In this document: positions 35,140-44,727 of the stretch, one piece after another
Position numbering within the stretch: the stretch's first letter is position 1
Layout of the letters: each line of letters opens with the position of its first letter
Assembly: GCF_000482465.1 (NCBI RefSeq)
Contig: NZ_KI519422.1
Span: 124,001-188,000, forward strand
Direction of reading: 5' to 3'
Length of the DNA stretch: 64,000 nt
DNA from: Runella limosa DSM 17973
GTDB taxonomy: Bacteria > Bacteroidota > Bacteroidia > Cytophagales > Spirosomataceae
Made by a program: the position numbers and the translations under genes
The notes under the pieces: model-generated
The model's input: only the letters and a program-made list of their open reading frames with translations
What the model was told of the DNA's origin: nothing
The model's database searches: none

Positions 35140-35721
35140 CTACCGAAACACTTTCTCCAATAGTGCCTCAAATCCCTCAAAAATAACGGATTGGGCGGGG
35201 GATTGGTCGTAAATGCCACCGAGTTGGTACTGTCCATGTTCAAGGTAATAAACGTGGATTGCTTTGTCGCTGGGAATGGCAATCCAATATTCGCGAACTC
35301 CCGCTTTTTCGTACCAATTGAACTTCTCGTTGAAATCTTTTTTGTAGGTTGAGGTTGAGGTAATTTCTACAATCAAATCAGGCGCCCCTAAACAACCGTC
35401 TTCATCCAGCTTGGCATCGTCACAAATCACGCAAATATCGGGCTGGACTACCGTATAGATTTTTTCGGGGAAACGGTCATTGCCAATGGGGAGCCGCACA
35501 TCGAACGGGGCTTCGAAGATAGTACATACTTTACCCTCAAAGTGCCTTCGTAACAGATAGGAAAGTTGGCCAGATACCCATTGATGCGCCATTTTGGGGG
35601 CGGGTGACATTCGGTAGAGTTTGCCTTTAATCAGCTCTACTTGCTCCTCAAATCGCCACTTCAAGTAATCGGCGTAGGTATAAGTACCGTTGGGGTCGAG
35701 GGAGTTAATGTCAGTGATCAT
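35140..35721 (-). CDS. Uma2-family (DUF820) putative endonuclease-fold protein
   Basis: 193 residues. Uma2 pattern: YTYADYLKWRFEEQVELIKG, MSPAPKMAHQWVSGQL, FEAPFDVRLP, VVQPDICVICDDAKLDEDGC, LGAPDLIVEITSTSTYKKDF (Asp, Glu and Lys of the PD-(D/E)xK-like site) and GVREYWIAIPSDKAIHVYYL. It is the second Uma2 gene of the window and only distantly similar to that at 7317. It lies alone, convergent with the Ycf48-like gene with a 4-bp gap. Confidence 0.87.
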   Translation of the reverse strand: MITDINSLDPNGTYTYADYLKWRFEEQVELIKGKLYRMSPAPKMAHQWVSGQLSYLLRRHFEGKVCTIFEAPFDVRLPIGNDRFPEKIYTVVQPDICVICDDAKLDEDGCLGAPDLIVEITSTSTYKKDFNEKFNWYEKAGVREYWIAIPSDKAIHVYYLEHGQYQLGGIYDQSPAQSVIFEGFEALLEKVFR

Positions 35722-35807
35722 CGCAGTTTTTTAGCAAAAATAAATTATTTCTCAAAAGTTGCCTTACTTTACGGTTTAAATCAAAAGCCGACAAATCTAT
35801 TTTTTCC

Positions 35808-37874
35808 ATGACGATACAGCCACCTAAAGCCAGCCGTAAACCCCATTCTTTAGAAATTCATAACGATGTTCGAGTTGATAATTATTATTGGTTGCGCGAT
35901 CGCGAAAACCAAGAAGTAATCGACTACCTCACAGCTGAAAATGCCTACACAGACGAAATATTGGCCCCAGTGAAGGAGCTTCGAGAGGCATTGTTTGTAG
36001 AGATGAAGTCAAGAATTAAGGAGCAAGACGAATCGGTGCCGTACAAAGATGGGAATTATTGGTACTACTACCGCTACGAACAGGGCGGCGAGTACCCGAT
36101 TTACGCCCGAAAGCACCAAACGCTAGACGCTGAGGAGGAAATCATGCTCAATCTCAACGAATTGGCTGAAGGGCAATCTTATTACAATGCGACCTTCCCC
36201 GAAATCTCTGACAACGAAGAAATCGCCGCTTTTGGGGAAGATACGGTGAGTCGGCGGTTATATACATTGCGTTTTAAAAACCTCAAAACAGGGGAACTGT
36301 ATCTCGAGGCAATTCCAGATACTGAAGGTGGAAACTACGCGTGGGCGGCGGATAATCAGACCGTTTTTTACATCCGCAAAGACCCTGAAACTTTGCTTGG
36401 CTATCAAGTGTGGCGACACGTGTTGGGTACGTCTCCGACCGAAGATGTACTGGTTTTTGAAGAAGAAGATGACCAGTTTTATTTGGGGCTTCACCGAATG
36501 AAATCTAAAAAATACATCGCGATTTCGTCAGACCAAAATGGTATTATGACCGAGTATTTGCTACTCCGTGCCGATGCGCCAACGTCCGAATTTGTGTCGT
36601 TTTTGCCACGAAAGCGCGGTCATGAGTATTCGGTGGATCATTTTGAAGACCGTTTTTATATCCGAACCAACCTAAACGGGGCGTTTAATTTTTGTTTGAT
36701 GCAAGTCGCCGAAGATGCCCACGCTGATACGACGCAGTGGAAAGTGGTGATTCCGCACCGTGAAGAAGTATATTTTGAGGGATTGGAAGTGTTTCGGAAT
36801 CATTTGGTGGTGCAGGAGCGTTCGGAAGGGTTACTGCACATTCGGGTAATGGACCAGCGTAGTCACACGGAGCATTACCTCAATTTTGGCGAAGCGGCCT
36901 ACTCCGCCTACGTAGGTACCAATCCCGATTTTGATACCGTGACGCTTCGGTACGGCTATACTTCGTTGACGACGCCAAGCAGTACGTTTGACTACAACAT
37001 GGAGACGCGTGAGCGGGTGTTGCTCAAACAACAAGAGGTATTGGGAGAATTTAACAAAGACGATTACCAAACCGAACGTCTGTTTGCCCCTGCCCGCGAT
37101 GGCGCTTTGGTGCCGATTTCGATTGTGTATAAAAAAGGATTTGTCAAAGATGGTAACGCGCCTTTGCTCCAGTATGCCTATGGCTCGTACGGTTATTCCA
37201 TTGACCCGTCGTTTAGTGCAGCACGGTTGAGTTTGTTAAATCGTGGGTTTGCGTTTGCCATTTGCCACATTCGTGGAGGACAAGAAATGGGGCGGAATTG
37301 GTACGAAAATGGTAAAATGCTGCACAAGAAAAATACCTTCAACGATTTTATTGATTGTGCCCAATTTCTGATTCACGAAAATTGGACTTCGTCAAACGGC
37401 CTCTTTGCCATGGGTGGCAGTGCTGGCGGGTTGTTGATGGGAGCTGTAGCCAACATGGCGCCAGAGCTGTACCGTGGCATGGTGGCGCAAGTAGCGTTTG
37501 TGGACGTGGTTACGACCATGCTCGACGAAACCATTCCGCTAACCACGGGCGAGTACGAAGAATGGGGAAATCCAAACGAAAAGCTGTATTACGACTACAT
37601 GAAGTCGTATAGTCCCTACGATAACGTAACGGCGCAAGTCTATCCTAACATGCTCGTAACTACGGGTTTGCACGACTCGCAAGTTCAGTACTGGGAACCT
37701 GCCAAATGGGTGGCCAAACTACGCGAATTAAAAACGGATACTAATTTGCTGCTCTTTCATTGCGACATGGAAGCGGGCCACGGCGGTGCTTCGGGACGCT
37801 TCAAACGCCTGAAAGACATTGCCTTGGAATATGCATTTATGCTGAGTTTGGTGAAGCTAGGAAGCGGGAATTAA
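35808..37874 (+). CDS. Oligopeptidase B (S9A serine peptidase)
   Basis: 688 residues without a signal peptide, cytoplasmic. The N-terminus PPKASRKPHSLEIHNDVRVD and DNYYWLRDRENQEVIDYL are typical; a propeller domain (about 70-400) precedes the alpha/beta-hydrolase domain. Catalytic Ser538 lies in AMGGSAGGLLMG and His658 in MEAGHGGASGR; the Asp is expected in the GLHDSQVQYWEP segment. The enzyme cleaves short peptides after basic residues. It is a single gene with a strong terminator downstream. Confidence 0.94.
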   Translation: MTIQPPKASRKPHSLEIHNDVRVDNYYWLRDRENQEVIDYLTAENAYTDEILAPVKELREALFVEMKSRIKEQDESVPYKDGNYWYYYRYEQGGEYPIYARKHQTLDAEEEIMLNLNELAEGQSYYNATFPEISDNEEIAAFGEDTVSRRLYTLRFKNLKTGELYLEAIPDTEGGNYAWAADNQTVFYIRKDPETLLGYQVWRHVLGTSPTEDVLVFEEEDDQFYLGLHRMKSKKYIAISSDQNGIMTEYLLLRADAPTSEFVSFLPRKRGHEYSVDHFEDRFYIRTNLNGAFNFCLMQVAEDAHADTTQWKVVIPHREEVYFEGLEVFRNHLVVQERSEGLLHIRVMDQRSHTEHYLNFGEAAYSAYVGTNPDFDTVTLRYGYTSLTTPSSTFDYNMETRERVLLKQQEVLGEFNKDDYQTERLFAPARDGALVPISIVYKKGFVKDGNAPLLQYAYGSYGYSIDPSFSAARLSLLNRGFAFAICHIRGGQEMGRNWYENGKMLHKKNTFNDFIDCAQFLIHENWTSSNGLFAMGGSAGGLLMGAVANMAPELYRGMVAQVAFVDVVTTMLDETIPLTTGEYEEWGNPNEKLYYDYMKSYSPYDNVTAQVYPNMLVTTGLHDSQVQYWEPAKWVAKLRELKTDTNLLLFHCDMEAGHGGASGRFKRLKDIALEYAFMLSLVKLGSGN

Positions 37875-37903
37875 AAAGGGATATTGAGACCTTTGCTTAA
37901 ACG

Positions 37904-37942
37904 TTGAATCATCGCCACTGTTAGCTCTTGGCGATGATTCAA
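37904..37942. terminator. Bidirectional terminator between oligopeptidase B and recQ
   Basis: Perfect 14-bp arms TTGAATCATCGCCA (37904-37917) and TGGCGATGATTCAA (37929-37942) with an 11-nt loop, placed between convergent genes. Confidence 0.75.
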
Positions 37943-37994
37943 TTGTACTCAATTGTTGTAGCGTCAATTCTACGGTTTTCCTTTGCGATTATCT

Positions 37995-40151
37995 CTAATC
38001 TTTGTTGTTATTTTTCCCCCACAAAGCCAGTGCAATTCGCAACTTATAATACTCATAATGCCCCTCTAAATGCTCAAAAAGCGGTTTGAGTGCGGCGTTG
38101 GGGGCGATATTGAGCGCCTCCGCTGCTTCCGTAATGGTGCGGTAGTCGTTTTTGGTGAGGTATTGCCAAAGGTCAATCTCTTGGCCATCTTCGTAAAGTT
38201 TGGCCAAATGCGAGTAAATCGTCAGTTCGTTCAAATTTCGTCGTTGGGCGATTTGCTGAGGCGAAAGTCCTTGCTTGTATAAATCGTGGGTTTCGATGTA
38301 AGTCATTCCGCTGACGATACGGGTGCCTGGGGCGGTTTTTTCGCGGGCATATTCCAAAATTTCATTGATAAACGCTTCGCCATAATGTGCCACTTTGGCT
38401 TCCCCCACTCCCGATACCTGAAGCATCTGAATGCGGTTGACGGGGCGTTTTTCAGACATATCAGATAGCGTAGCGTCGGAAAAGACCACAAAAGGCGGAA
38501 CGTTTTCTTCTTCGGCTAGGCGTTTGCGTACCTTGCGTAGGCGTTCAAAGAGTTCGTCGCGGATGATTTCTTTTTTGGTTTTTACGGGTTCGGCTTGTTC
38601 TTCTTGACGTTTGCGTTTTTCTTCGTACGACTCAAAACGCACCAATTCTACCTTTCGCTCATTGCGCAGTACTCGCCACGAAATCTCGTTGAGTTTCAGC
38701 GCGTGTGCTTCGTCGTAGGCTACGTCCATGACGCCCGAGTTGAGCATTTGGGTCAAGTATTCGGCCCATTCTTCAGCGCGCAAATCGCGACCTACGCCAA
38801 ACGTCTTGATTCTATCGTACCCACGTTCGGTGACGTTTCGGTTGTGCGAGCCCCGCAAAACATCAATGAGCATTCCCATCGCAATTTTTTGGTCGGTACG
38901 GGCAATGGCCGACAGGGCTTTTTGGGCCGATACGGTGGCATCAAACTTTGAGCGAGGATTGCGGCATACGTCGCAGTTGCCACAATCGCGTTCGACGGTT
39001 TCGTTGAAATAACTCAGCAAAATTCGACGGCGGCAGTGGTCGGCCTCGGCGTATTGTTTCATGCGGTCGAGTTTGGCAAACTGAATGTCTTTCATGTGCT
39101 GCGGCAATTCCGAATTTTCAATCATGTCGCGGCGCATCATCCAATCGGCAAAACTGTAAAACAGCATCGTCGTCGATTTGAGGCCATCGCGGCCTGCTCG
39201 TCCAATTTCTTGGTAAAAACTTTCGACGTTGCCAGGCATGTTGTAGTGAATAATCCAACGGACGTTCGATTTGTCAATGCCCATCCCAAACGCAATCGTA
39301 GCAACCATGACCTGAACGTCGTCGCGGAGAAAATTATCTTGGGCCGCAGAACGATCTTCGGCGGGCATTTTGGCGTGGTAAAAACGAGCATTGATGCCTT
39401 TCGCACGAAGTTTTAAGGCAATGTCTTCGGTAGTTTTTCGGGCTAAACAATAAATAATGCCAGGCTGATTGGGGTGGTCGTGAATAAATTGTTCGATGAC
39501 CTTGATGCGATTTCGTCCAGGCAAGACATTGAGTGAAAGGTTGGGGCGGTCAAACGACGCTTCAAAAACCCGCGCTTCTGGAATGCCCAATTGTTTTAAT
39601 ACATCGCGACGAGTAACGCGGTCGGCCGTGGCCGTGAGAGCAATCATCGGGACATCGGGAAAGGCCGTTTTGAGAACGTGGAGTTGGGTGTATTCGGGGC
39701 GAAAATCATGTCCCCACACCGACACGCAGTGCGATTCGTCCACGGCAATGAGGTTGACTTTGAGTGCTCTAACAAAGTCTAAGCAGCTCGGAGTTAGGAG
39801 TTTTTCGGGGGCAATGTACAACAACTTGATTTCGCCCGCGTAGCATTGTCGTTCGATGGCGTATTGTTCGCTGCTGCTCAGTGTGCTATTGAAGTACGCG
39901 GCTTCGACACCATTGCCGCGCAATGCCTGCACTTGGTCTTTCATCAGGGCAATCAGCGGCGATACCACAATCGTGATTCCCTCGGTCATGAGGGCTGGCA
40001 CTTGGTAGCAGACCGACTTCCCGCCACCCGTAGGCATTAGCACCATACAATCGTTTCCTGCCGATACCCAGTCAATAATCTCGGCTTGCAACGGCCGAAA
40101 GGTATCGTACCCAAAATACTGTTTTAAGATTTGTTCTTTAGTTGAAGACAT
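37995..40151 (-). CDS. recQ: ATP-dependent DNA helicase RecQ
   Basis: 718 residues, standard RecQ with domains in order: helicase (Walker A MPTGGGKSVCYQ with Lys45, DESH box in AVDESHCVSVWGHDFRPEYT, motif VI QEIGRAGRDG), RQC with zinc cysteines (CRRRILLSYF, DCGNCDVCRNP) and the C-terminal HRDC region (MLQVSGVGEAKVAHYGEAFI). A further helical module follows (YKQGLSPQQIAQRRNLNELT), as in Bacteroidota RecQ proteins. It unwinds recombination and replication intermediates 3'-5'. It is monocistronic. Confidence 0.96.
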   Translation of the reverse strand: MSSTKEQILKQYFGYDTFRPLQAEIIDWVSAGNDCMVLMPTGGGKSVCYQVPALMTEGITIVVSPLIALMKDQVQALRGNGVEAAYFNSTLSSSEQYAIERQCYAGEIKLLYIAPEKLLTPSCLDFVRALKVNLIAVDESHCVSVWGHDFRPEYTQLHVLKTAFPDVPMIALTATADRVTRRDVLKQLGIPEARVFEASFDRPNLSLNVLPGRNRIKVIEQFIHDHPNQPGIIYCLARKTTEDIALKLRAKGINARFYHAKMPAEDRSAAQDNFLRDDVQVMVATIAFGMGIDKSNVRWIIHYNMPGNVESFYQEIGRAGRDGLKSTTMLFYSFADWMMRRDMIENSELPQHMKDIQFAKLDRMKQYAEADHCRRRILLSYFNETVERDCGNCDVCRNPRSKFDATVSAQKALSAIARTDQKIAMGMLIDVLRGSHNRNVTERGYDRIKTFGVGRDLRAEEWAEYLTQMLNSGVMDVAYDEAHALKLNEISWRVLRNERKVELVRFESYEEKRKRQEEQAEPVKTKKEIIRDELFERLRKVRKRLAEEENVPPFVVFSDATLSDMSEKRPVNRIQMLQVSGVGEAKVAHYGEAFINEILEYAREKTAPGTRIVSGMTYIETHDLYKQGLSPQQIAQRRNLNELTIYSHLAKLYEDGQEIDLWQYLTKNDYRTITEAAEALNIAPNAALKPLFEHLEGHYEYYKLRIALALWGKNNNKD

Positions 40152-40286
40152 TATTTTACTCGTTAGTCAATCCATAAATCAAGCTCTTCCCCAAGCCACC
40201 ACAAAGATGGCTGTTTTTAAGACGTGGTAGGTAAGATAAAAGTTACTAAACCTTTATTGTGTATTTTTACGCAATAAACCTAAGCC

Positions 40287-40721
40287 ATGGAAAAAGAGAT
40301 TAACCTTCGCATTATTTTAGAAAAACCAACGGCAGACACCGATTTTGGGATTCAACAGGGGAGTGGGCATACGTACGTTACCCTGCAAAAACAAAAATCG
40401 ACGGGGGAAGACCTTACGTTTGAAGCAACGGTACGCGTGAAGCCTTCTGCCGACGAATCTCCCGTTTTTCTGGGAGCAGTGACGCAAGGTCCTCCCAAAG
40501 AGCGTTTTATTTATATTGACATTGGCCGGGCGGCGGGGCAGCTAGATACGCTGTGGAGCCGTCGGCTCAAAATTCCTCTGAAGAGTATTACGTGGGAGCT
40601 GATTCAACAGCTGGATACAGCGCAACAAGCAGTATTGGAAGTCCGCGTTCCAGGGGTTGGCAAAGACGGTGGGCCTAACTGCGGCGGGGTCAAAAACGCC
40701 CTCTTCTCGTGTCCACAATAG
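40287..40721 (+). CDS. DUF5990-family protein
   Basis: 144 residues, beginning MEKEINLRIILEKPTADTDF and ending GPNCGGVKNALFSCPQ, a pattern I associate with DUF5990. Predicted mostly beta with PPKERFIYIDIGRAAGQ in the middle; no signal peptide and no catalytic motif. Function is unknown. A possible -7 sequence TATTTTTA lies at 40262-40269. It is divergent from recQ. Confidence 0.75.
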   Translation: MEKEINLRIILEKPTADTDFGIQQGSGHTYVTLQKQKSTGEDLTFEATVRVKPSADESPVFLGAVTQGPPKERFIYIDIGRAAGQLDTLWSRRLKIPLKSITWELIQQLDTAQQAVLEVRVPGVGKDGGPNCGGVKNALFSCPQ

Positions 40722-40855
40722 TACATTCATTGTCCGTTTTTGGACATTACTTCTCCACTCAATAGGCTTAAAAAGGCCCAATTAAGCCATTTTGATAACT
40801 GGCATAAGATTTGATTTGCATTACTATAACTAATCATCCTGAATCAATAAGTAAG

Positions 40856-41194
40856 ATGAAAAGAACCTTTCTGGGGGAGTTTGAAGAAATTGTTTTGCTC
40901 GTGGTAGCGGGTTGTTCGGAAGACGCCTACGGTGTCATCATTTGGGAACAGCTACAGCAGCAAACGGGGCGAAGCATTACCATCAGTGCGGTACACGCTA
41001 CGCTGTATAGGTTGGAGGAAAAAGGATTTTTAAGCTCTCAGATGGGAGGCGCAACGGCTGAACGCGGTGGACGCCGCAAACGATTTTTTACCGTAACGGC
41101 TTTAGGTAGCCGAGCTTTGCAGGAAATCCAAGCCCTGCGTGATCAGCTTTGGAAATCAATCCCACAAGGAAAGTTGCAGTTGATTGGTCAATAG
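40856..41194 (+). CDS. PadR-family transcriptional regulator
   Basis: 112 residues from the ATG at 40856; the frame is open 15 codons further but the family start is MKRTFLGEFEEIVLLVVAG. The winged-helix domain includes YGVIIWEQLQQQTGRSITIS, AVHATLYRLEEKGFL and the wing GGRRKRFFTVTALG. Such PadR proteins often repress the FtsX/MacB-type permease gene directly downstream, here 35 nt away, so control of that gene is inferred. It lacks the C-terminal dimerisation helix of long PadR forms. Confidence 0.9.
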   Translation: MKRTFLGEFEEIVLLVVAGCSEDAYGVIIWEQLQQQTGRSITISAVHATLYRLEEKGFLSSQMGGATAERGGRRKRFFTVTALGSRALQEIQALRDQLWKSIPQGKLQLIGQ

Positions 41195-41229
41195 TTTTAC
41201 AGTTTGGAGTTTACCGTTTACAGTTCGTT

Positions 41230-43905
41230 ATGGCAATCCCAAAGAAACAATTAAAAACCCGAAGCCGCTCTAATGACGCTGTCGAGCCGCCTCATTGGCC
41301 AGCTCGTTTGTTGGACTGGTTTGTAGCGCCGCACTTACGCGAAGATTTGCAAGGTGACTTGTACGAAATTTTTCAGAAGCGAGTGCCGCAGGTGGGCATT
41401 GCCCGCGCCAAATGTGAATATACGTGGGCAGTGCTGCATTACCTGACGCCCTTTTTTTTTAAAAGACAACCAGAACAATATCCTCAACCCTTTTTTCTCA
41501 CTCCAGCCATGATACGTAACTATTTTAAAATCGCCTTCCGAAACCTCGCTAAAAGTAAGGGGTATTCTTTTATCAATATCGCTGGTTTAGCGGTGGGTAT
41601 GGCATGCAGCATTGTGTTGTTTTTGGTCATCAAACACGAAACAAGTTACGACCAAAGCCACACCAACGGCAACCGCATTTATCGGGTTGAAACGGAAAAT
41701 GTAGAAGAAAAACATATTTATCCAGGTACATATACAGGCATGGTAAATGCCCTGCGCAATGACGTTCCCGAGGTAGAGTTGGTAGTGCCGCTGTTTAAAG
41801 TTTGGGGAAAGACCTTTTCTGTTCCTACTTCTGATAAACAATTCAAAGAATCGTTTGTGTTCGCTAACAATGATTTGTTTCATTTGCTTGATTATCAGTG
41901 GGTAGCAGGCAGTGGACGCACCGCGCTGTCGCAACCCAATACCGTAGTACTAACTCGTGCTTATGCCGAAAAATATTTTGGTACAACCGATATTATTGGC
42001 AAAACCCTGCAATTAGACGGCAAGCAAGACCTACAAGTGGCGGGCGTGTTGGAAAATCCTCCCACGACCAGCAGTTTTCCATTCAATATGTTGGTTTCGT
42101 TTGCAACCATCAAAAATACTGACCCAGACTTTGACCTTAATAAATGGAATGGCTGGGGGGATAATTTTCAGGTGTATGCGCTGTTGAAAAACGGCCTACG
42201 CTCCGAGCAATTAACCCAACGATTTTCAAGTATCGTCTTGAAATACATGGGAAAAGAAGCGCTGTCTGACAAGCGATTTGTGCTCAATCCTTTATCTGAG
42301 CTGCATTATGGCAGCAATATGAGTGGTAGAACGGCTAATATAGAACTCCTCAAAACACTATCGTTCATTGGTTTGTTTGTATTGCTTATCGCTTGTTTCA
42401 ACTTTATCAACCTTACTACGGCTCAGGCATTTAAAAGAGTAAAAGAGGTAGGAGTTCGTAAAGCGGTGGGGAGCAGTCGTTTGTCGTTGGTGTATCAATT
42501 TTTGGCTGAGGCGGGGCTAATTACTTTTTGTGCGGCCCTGCTCGCCGTTTTGATTGTTCAACTTTCTTTGCCATTAGTGAATGATACGCTGTCGATTCCT
42601 CTTACTATTTCCGATTTGTTTAATTTGCCAATGGCATTGTTTCTCATAGGGTTGGTGTTTATAACCGCTCTATTGTCGGGTATTTACCCCGCTCTTCGGC
42701 TGTCGGGTATGGCTCCTATTTGGGCATTAAAAAATAACCCTTTTAGGCAAGGAAAACCACTTTTTACCCTACGCCAAGGCTTGGTGGTGGTTCAGTTTAC
42801 TATCTCATTAATGCTGATTAGCAGCGCGTTACTCATCAATCGCCAATTGGCGTTTTTCCAAAATGCTGATTTGGGTTTTAATAAAACAGCCATTGTGACG
42901 GCAGGATTGCCAGACAACAGCCCAGCCAAACTACAACTATTACGAAATCGTCTTGTGGAGTTGCCCACGATAAAAGAGGTTAGTTTTTCATTCAATAGCG
43001 CTTCGGCAGAAACCAACTGGATGCAGAATATGGAATACCGACAAAGTGACAAAGCCATTCCTATCAAAACACAAATGAAAATGGCAGATGCAAATTTTCT
43101 ACCTACCTATGGTATTCAGCTATTGGCAGGAGAAAACCTGCGCGACAGCGATACGTCTTCTGCCAATTTTAAAATTATGGCCAATGAGGTGTTTATTCAA
43201 CGGATGGGAATCAGGCAACCGTTGGAGGCTGTGGGGCAAAAAGTGTATTATGGCGACGGGAAAGAGTTTGCTACGATTGTTGGCGTGATGAAAAACTTCC
43301 ATGTCAATTCGTTACACCAAAAAATTGATCCGACGGTGTACCAGGTTGTTCCCAATAATTTTTACCAAGCAGGTATCAAATTGCCGAACGAAAAGCTCGA
43401 AACCATGCAAGCCGCTTTGATTCACATAGAAAAAGCCTGGAAGGCTACTTATCCAAACCATGTTTTTGAGTATAGTTTCCTAGATGAAACACTGGCGCAA
43501 GCGTATAAATCTGAAACTCGCACGGCAAAACTCATTGAAGTTTCTACTTTTTTAGCTGTTTTGATTGCTTGCTTTGGACTGTTTGGTTTGGCTACTTTTA
43601 CCGCCGAACAACGCACAAAAGAAATTGGTGTACGCAAGGTTTTGGGCGCTTCGGTGCTTAGTGTTTGGGGGTTGTTGTCGAAAGAGTTTGTGTATTTGGT
43701 GCTTATTGCTTTTGTCATCGCTACGCCCATCGCCTATTATTTTCTTCAAGATTGGCTTACCAAATACGAGTTTCGCACGGAGTTGTCAGGGTGGATTTTT
43801 GTCTTGGCGGGCATAGGGGCTTTGGCCGTTACATTGCTTACGGTTAGTTTTCAGGCCATCAAAGCAGCGCTGGTGAACCCCGTGAAATCGTTACGAGCCG
43901 AATAG
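41230..43905 (+). CDS. MacB/FtsX-type ABC transporter permease with permease-prefix domain
   Basis: 891 residues from the ATG at 41230. Residues about 15-90 form a permease-prefix domain (PPHWPARLLDWFVAPHLRED). From residue 94 (MIRNYFKIAFRNLAKSKGYS) the MacB core and two FtsX permease halves follow; hydrophobic helices are visible near INIAGLAVGMACSIVLFLVI, FIGLFVLLIACFNFINLTTA and the C-terminal FVIATPIAYYFLQDWL. Paired domains have KEVGVRKAVGSSR and KEIGVRKVLGASV. It probably works in lipid or peptide efflux or mechanotransmission with an ATPase encoded elsewhere. The upstream PadR gene is a likely local regulator. Confidence 0.92.
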   Translation: MAIPKKQLKTRSRSNDAVEPPHWPARLLDWFVAPHLREDLQGDLYEIFQKRVPQVGIARAKCEYTWAVLHYLTPFFFKRQPEQYPQPFFLTPAMIRNYFKIAFRNLAKSKGYSFINIAGLAVGMACSIVLFLVIKHETSYDQSHTNGNRIYRVETENVEEKHIYPGTYTGMVNALRNDVPEVELVVPLFKVWGKTFSVPTSDKQFKESFVFANNDLFHLLDYQWVAGSGRTALSQPNTVVLTRAYAEKYFGTTDIIGKTLQLDGKQDLQVAGVLENPPTTSSFPFNMLVSFATIKNTDPDFDLNKWNGWGDNFQVYALLKNGLRSEQLTQRFSSIVLKYMGKEALSDKRFVLNPLSELHYGSNMSGRTANIELLKTLSFIGLFVLLIACFNFINLTTAQAFKRVKEVGVRKAVGSSRLSLVYQFLAEAGLITFCAALLAVLIVQLSLPLVNDTLSIPLTISDLFNLPMALFLIGLVFITALLSGIYPALRLSGMAPIWALKNNPFRQGKPLFTLRQGLVVVQFTISLMLISSALLINRQLAFFQNADLGFNKTAIVTAGLPDNSPAKLQLLRNRLVELPTIKEVSFSFNSASAETNWMQNMEYRQSDKAIPIKTQMKMADANFLPTYGIQLLAGENLRDSDTSSANFKIMANEVFIQRMGIRQPLEAVGQKVYYGDGKEFATIVGVMKNFHVNSLHQKIDPTVYQVVPNNFYQAGIKLPNEKLETMQAALIHIEKAWKATYPNHVFEYSFLDETLAQAYKSETRTAKLIEVSTFLAVLIACFGLFGLATFTAEQRTKEIGVRKVLGASVLSVWGLLSKEFVYLVLIAFVIATPIAYYFLQDWLTKYEFRTELSGWIFVLAGIGALAVTLLTVSFQAIKAALVNPVKSLRAE

Positions 43906-43911
43906 AGATTG

Positions 43912-43949
43912 GAGGAAGTAACAAATTGTTTAAAGTGTGTTACTTCCTC
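43912..43949 (-). terminator. Hairpin at the 3' end of the nucleotidyltransferase cassette
   Basis: Arms GAGGAAGTAACA (43912-43923) and TGTTACTTCCTC (43938-43949) around a 14-nt loop. The right arm holds the last codons and stop of the 84-residue gene (stop 43942-43940). The left arm is half of a 14-bp direct repeat recurring at 44824-44837. Confidence 0.65.
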
Positions 43950-44194
43950 AATAATCTCATTTTTATTTCTGATAATTGCTTTTCTGAAAGCTCCGAACCA
44001 TAGTACTCTTTAATAAGTTCGTACTTAAGTTCGGCTTCACTGATATCTGCCCCTAACCTTTTTTTTATACGTTTAATGGTCATTTGGCGTACGAAGGTCA
44101 TCATTCCATCAAAGATTGTGAAACGTTCTTGGACGGTCTTAGATCTAATAATTTCAAATTGTTTGCGAGCAATAAAATCAGGTGTATCAGTCAT
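43940..44194 (-). CDS. Small protein paired with a nucleotidyltransferase
   Basis: 84 residues, highly charged and predicted helical (MTDTPDFIARKQFEIIRSKT, QERFTIFDGMMTFVRQM, EAELKYELIKEYYGSELSEK). It has no signal peptide or enzymatic motif. Its ATG overlaps the stop of the upstream nucleotidyltransferase gene by 4 nt (ATGA), so the two are translationally coupled and probably act together. Similar-sized helical partners accompany nucleotidyltransferases in other bacteria. A toxin-antitoxin relationship is only a hypothesis. Codons are more A/T-rich than in neighbouring genes. Confidence 0.7.
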   Translation of the reverse strand: MTDTPDFIARKQFEIIRSKTVQERFTIFDGMMTFVRQMTIKRIKKRLGADISEAELKYELIKEYYGSELSEKQLSEIKMRLLRK

Positions 44195-44727
44195 AAATTA
44201 ATTGTATATGTGTTGATATTCAATTCTTTAATCCAGAAACGTAAGTAGTCTCTATCTACATTGTCGTCAGTTAATAGTTGCTGTATATCATTGGCTTGGC
44301 GGTCACTGTAGATTTGTTGAATCCAAAGCAATTTTGCTAACAGAAGATCTTCCAGAGCAATTACCCAAATAGGAGTACCAAAATCTTCACTTAACCAACG
44401 ACGTGAAAAAGCAGTTTTTGCATAGGCAGAATTTTTACGAAGGATAAAATCAATCTTATACCCTGTGTTAAAATCAATAAGGTTAAACATACCCTTTCGT
44501 TTGATTTCAGTCACAATCGTTGGTTCATGAAAATAATGTTCGGGAAATGAATCTAAAAAATTTTCGAGCTCTTCCTCCTTCAACTCTAATACGATATCAA
44601 GGTCTTGCGTCGTACGAATTACGGAATAGTAATTCATTGCGGCACTCCCTGTTAGCATATATGGTAAATTTAAGTCATCTAGTTTTTTGCAAACGGATAA
44701 AAAAAACTGAATGATGGAATCGTTCAT
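44191..44727 (-). CDS. MNT-superfamily nucleotidyltransferase (DUF6036/AbiEii-like)
   Basis: 178 residues. The nucleotidyltransferase signature is LTGSAAMNYYSVIRTTQDLD, continuing to Ile-Val, so the GS motif and the DxD pair are present; the third carboxylate lies in GYKIDFILRK. The rest is helical (VIALEDLLLAKLLWIQQIYS, RQANDIQQLL), as in DUF6036/AbiEii-type proteins. It could transfer a nucleotide to RNA or protein; partners of the superfamily include antitoxin-toxin systems such as MNT/HEPN and AbiE. It is coupled to the 84-residue gene, A/T-rich, and flanked by 14-bp direct repeats. A catalytically competent site is seen; the role is inferred. Confidence 0.82.
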   Translation of the reverse strand: MNDSIIQFFLSVCKKLDDLNLPYMLTGSAAMNYYSVIRTTQDLDIVLELKEEELENFLDSFPEHYFHEPTIVTEIKRKGMFNLIDFNTGYKIDFILRKNSAYAKTAFSRRWLSEDFGTPIWVIALEDLLLAKLLWIQQIYSDRQANDIQQLLTDDNVDRDYLRFWIKELNINTYTINL

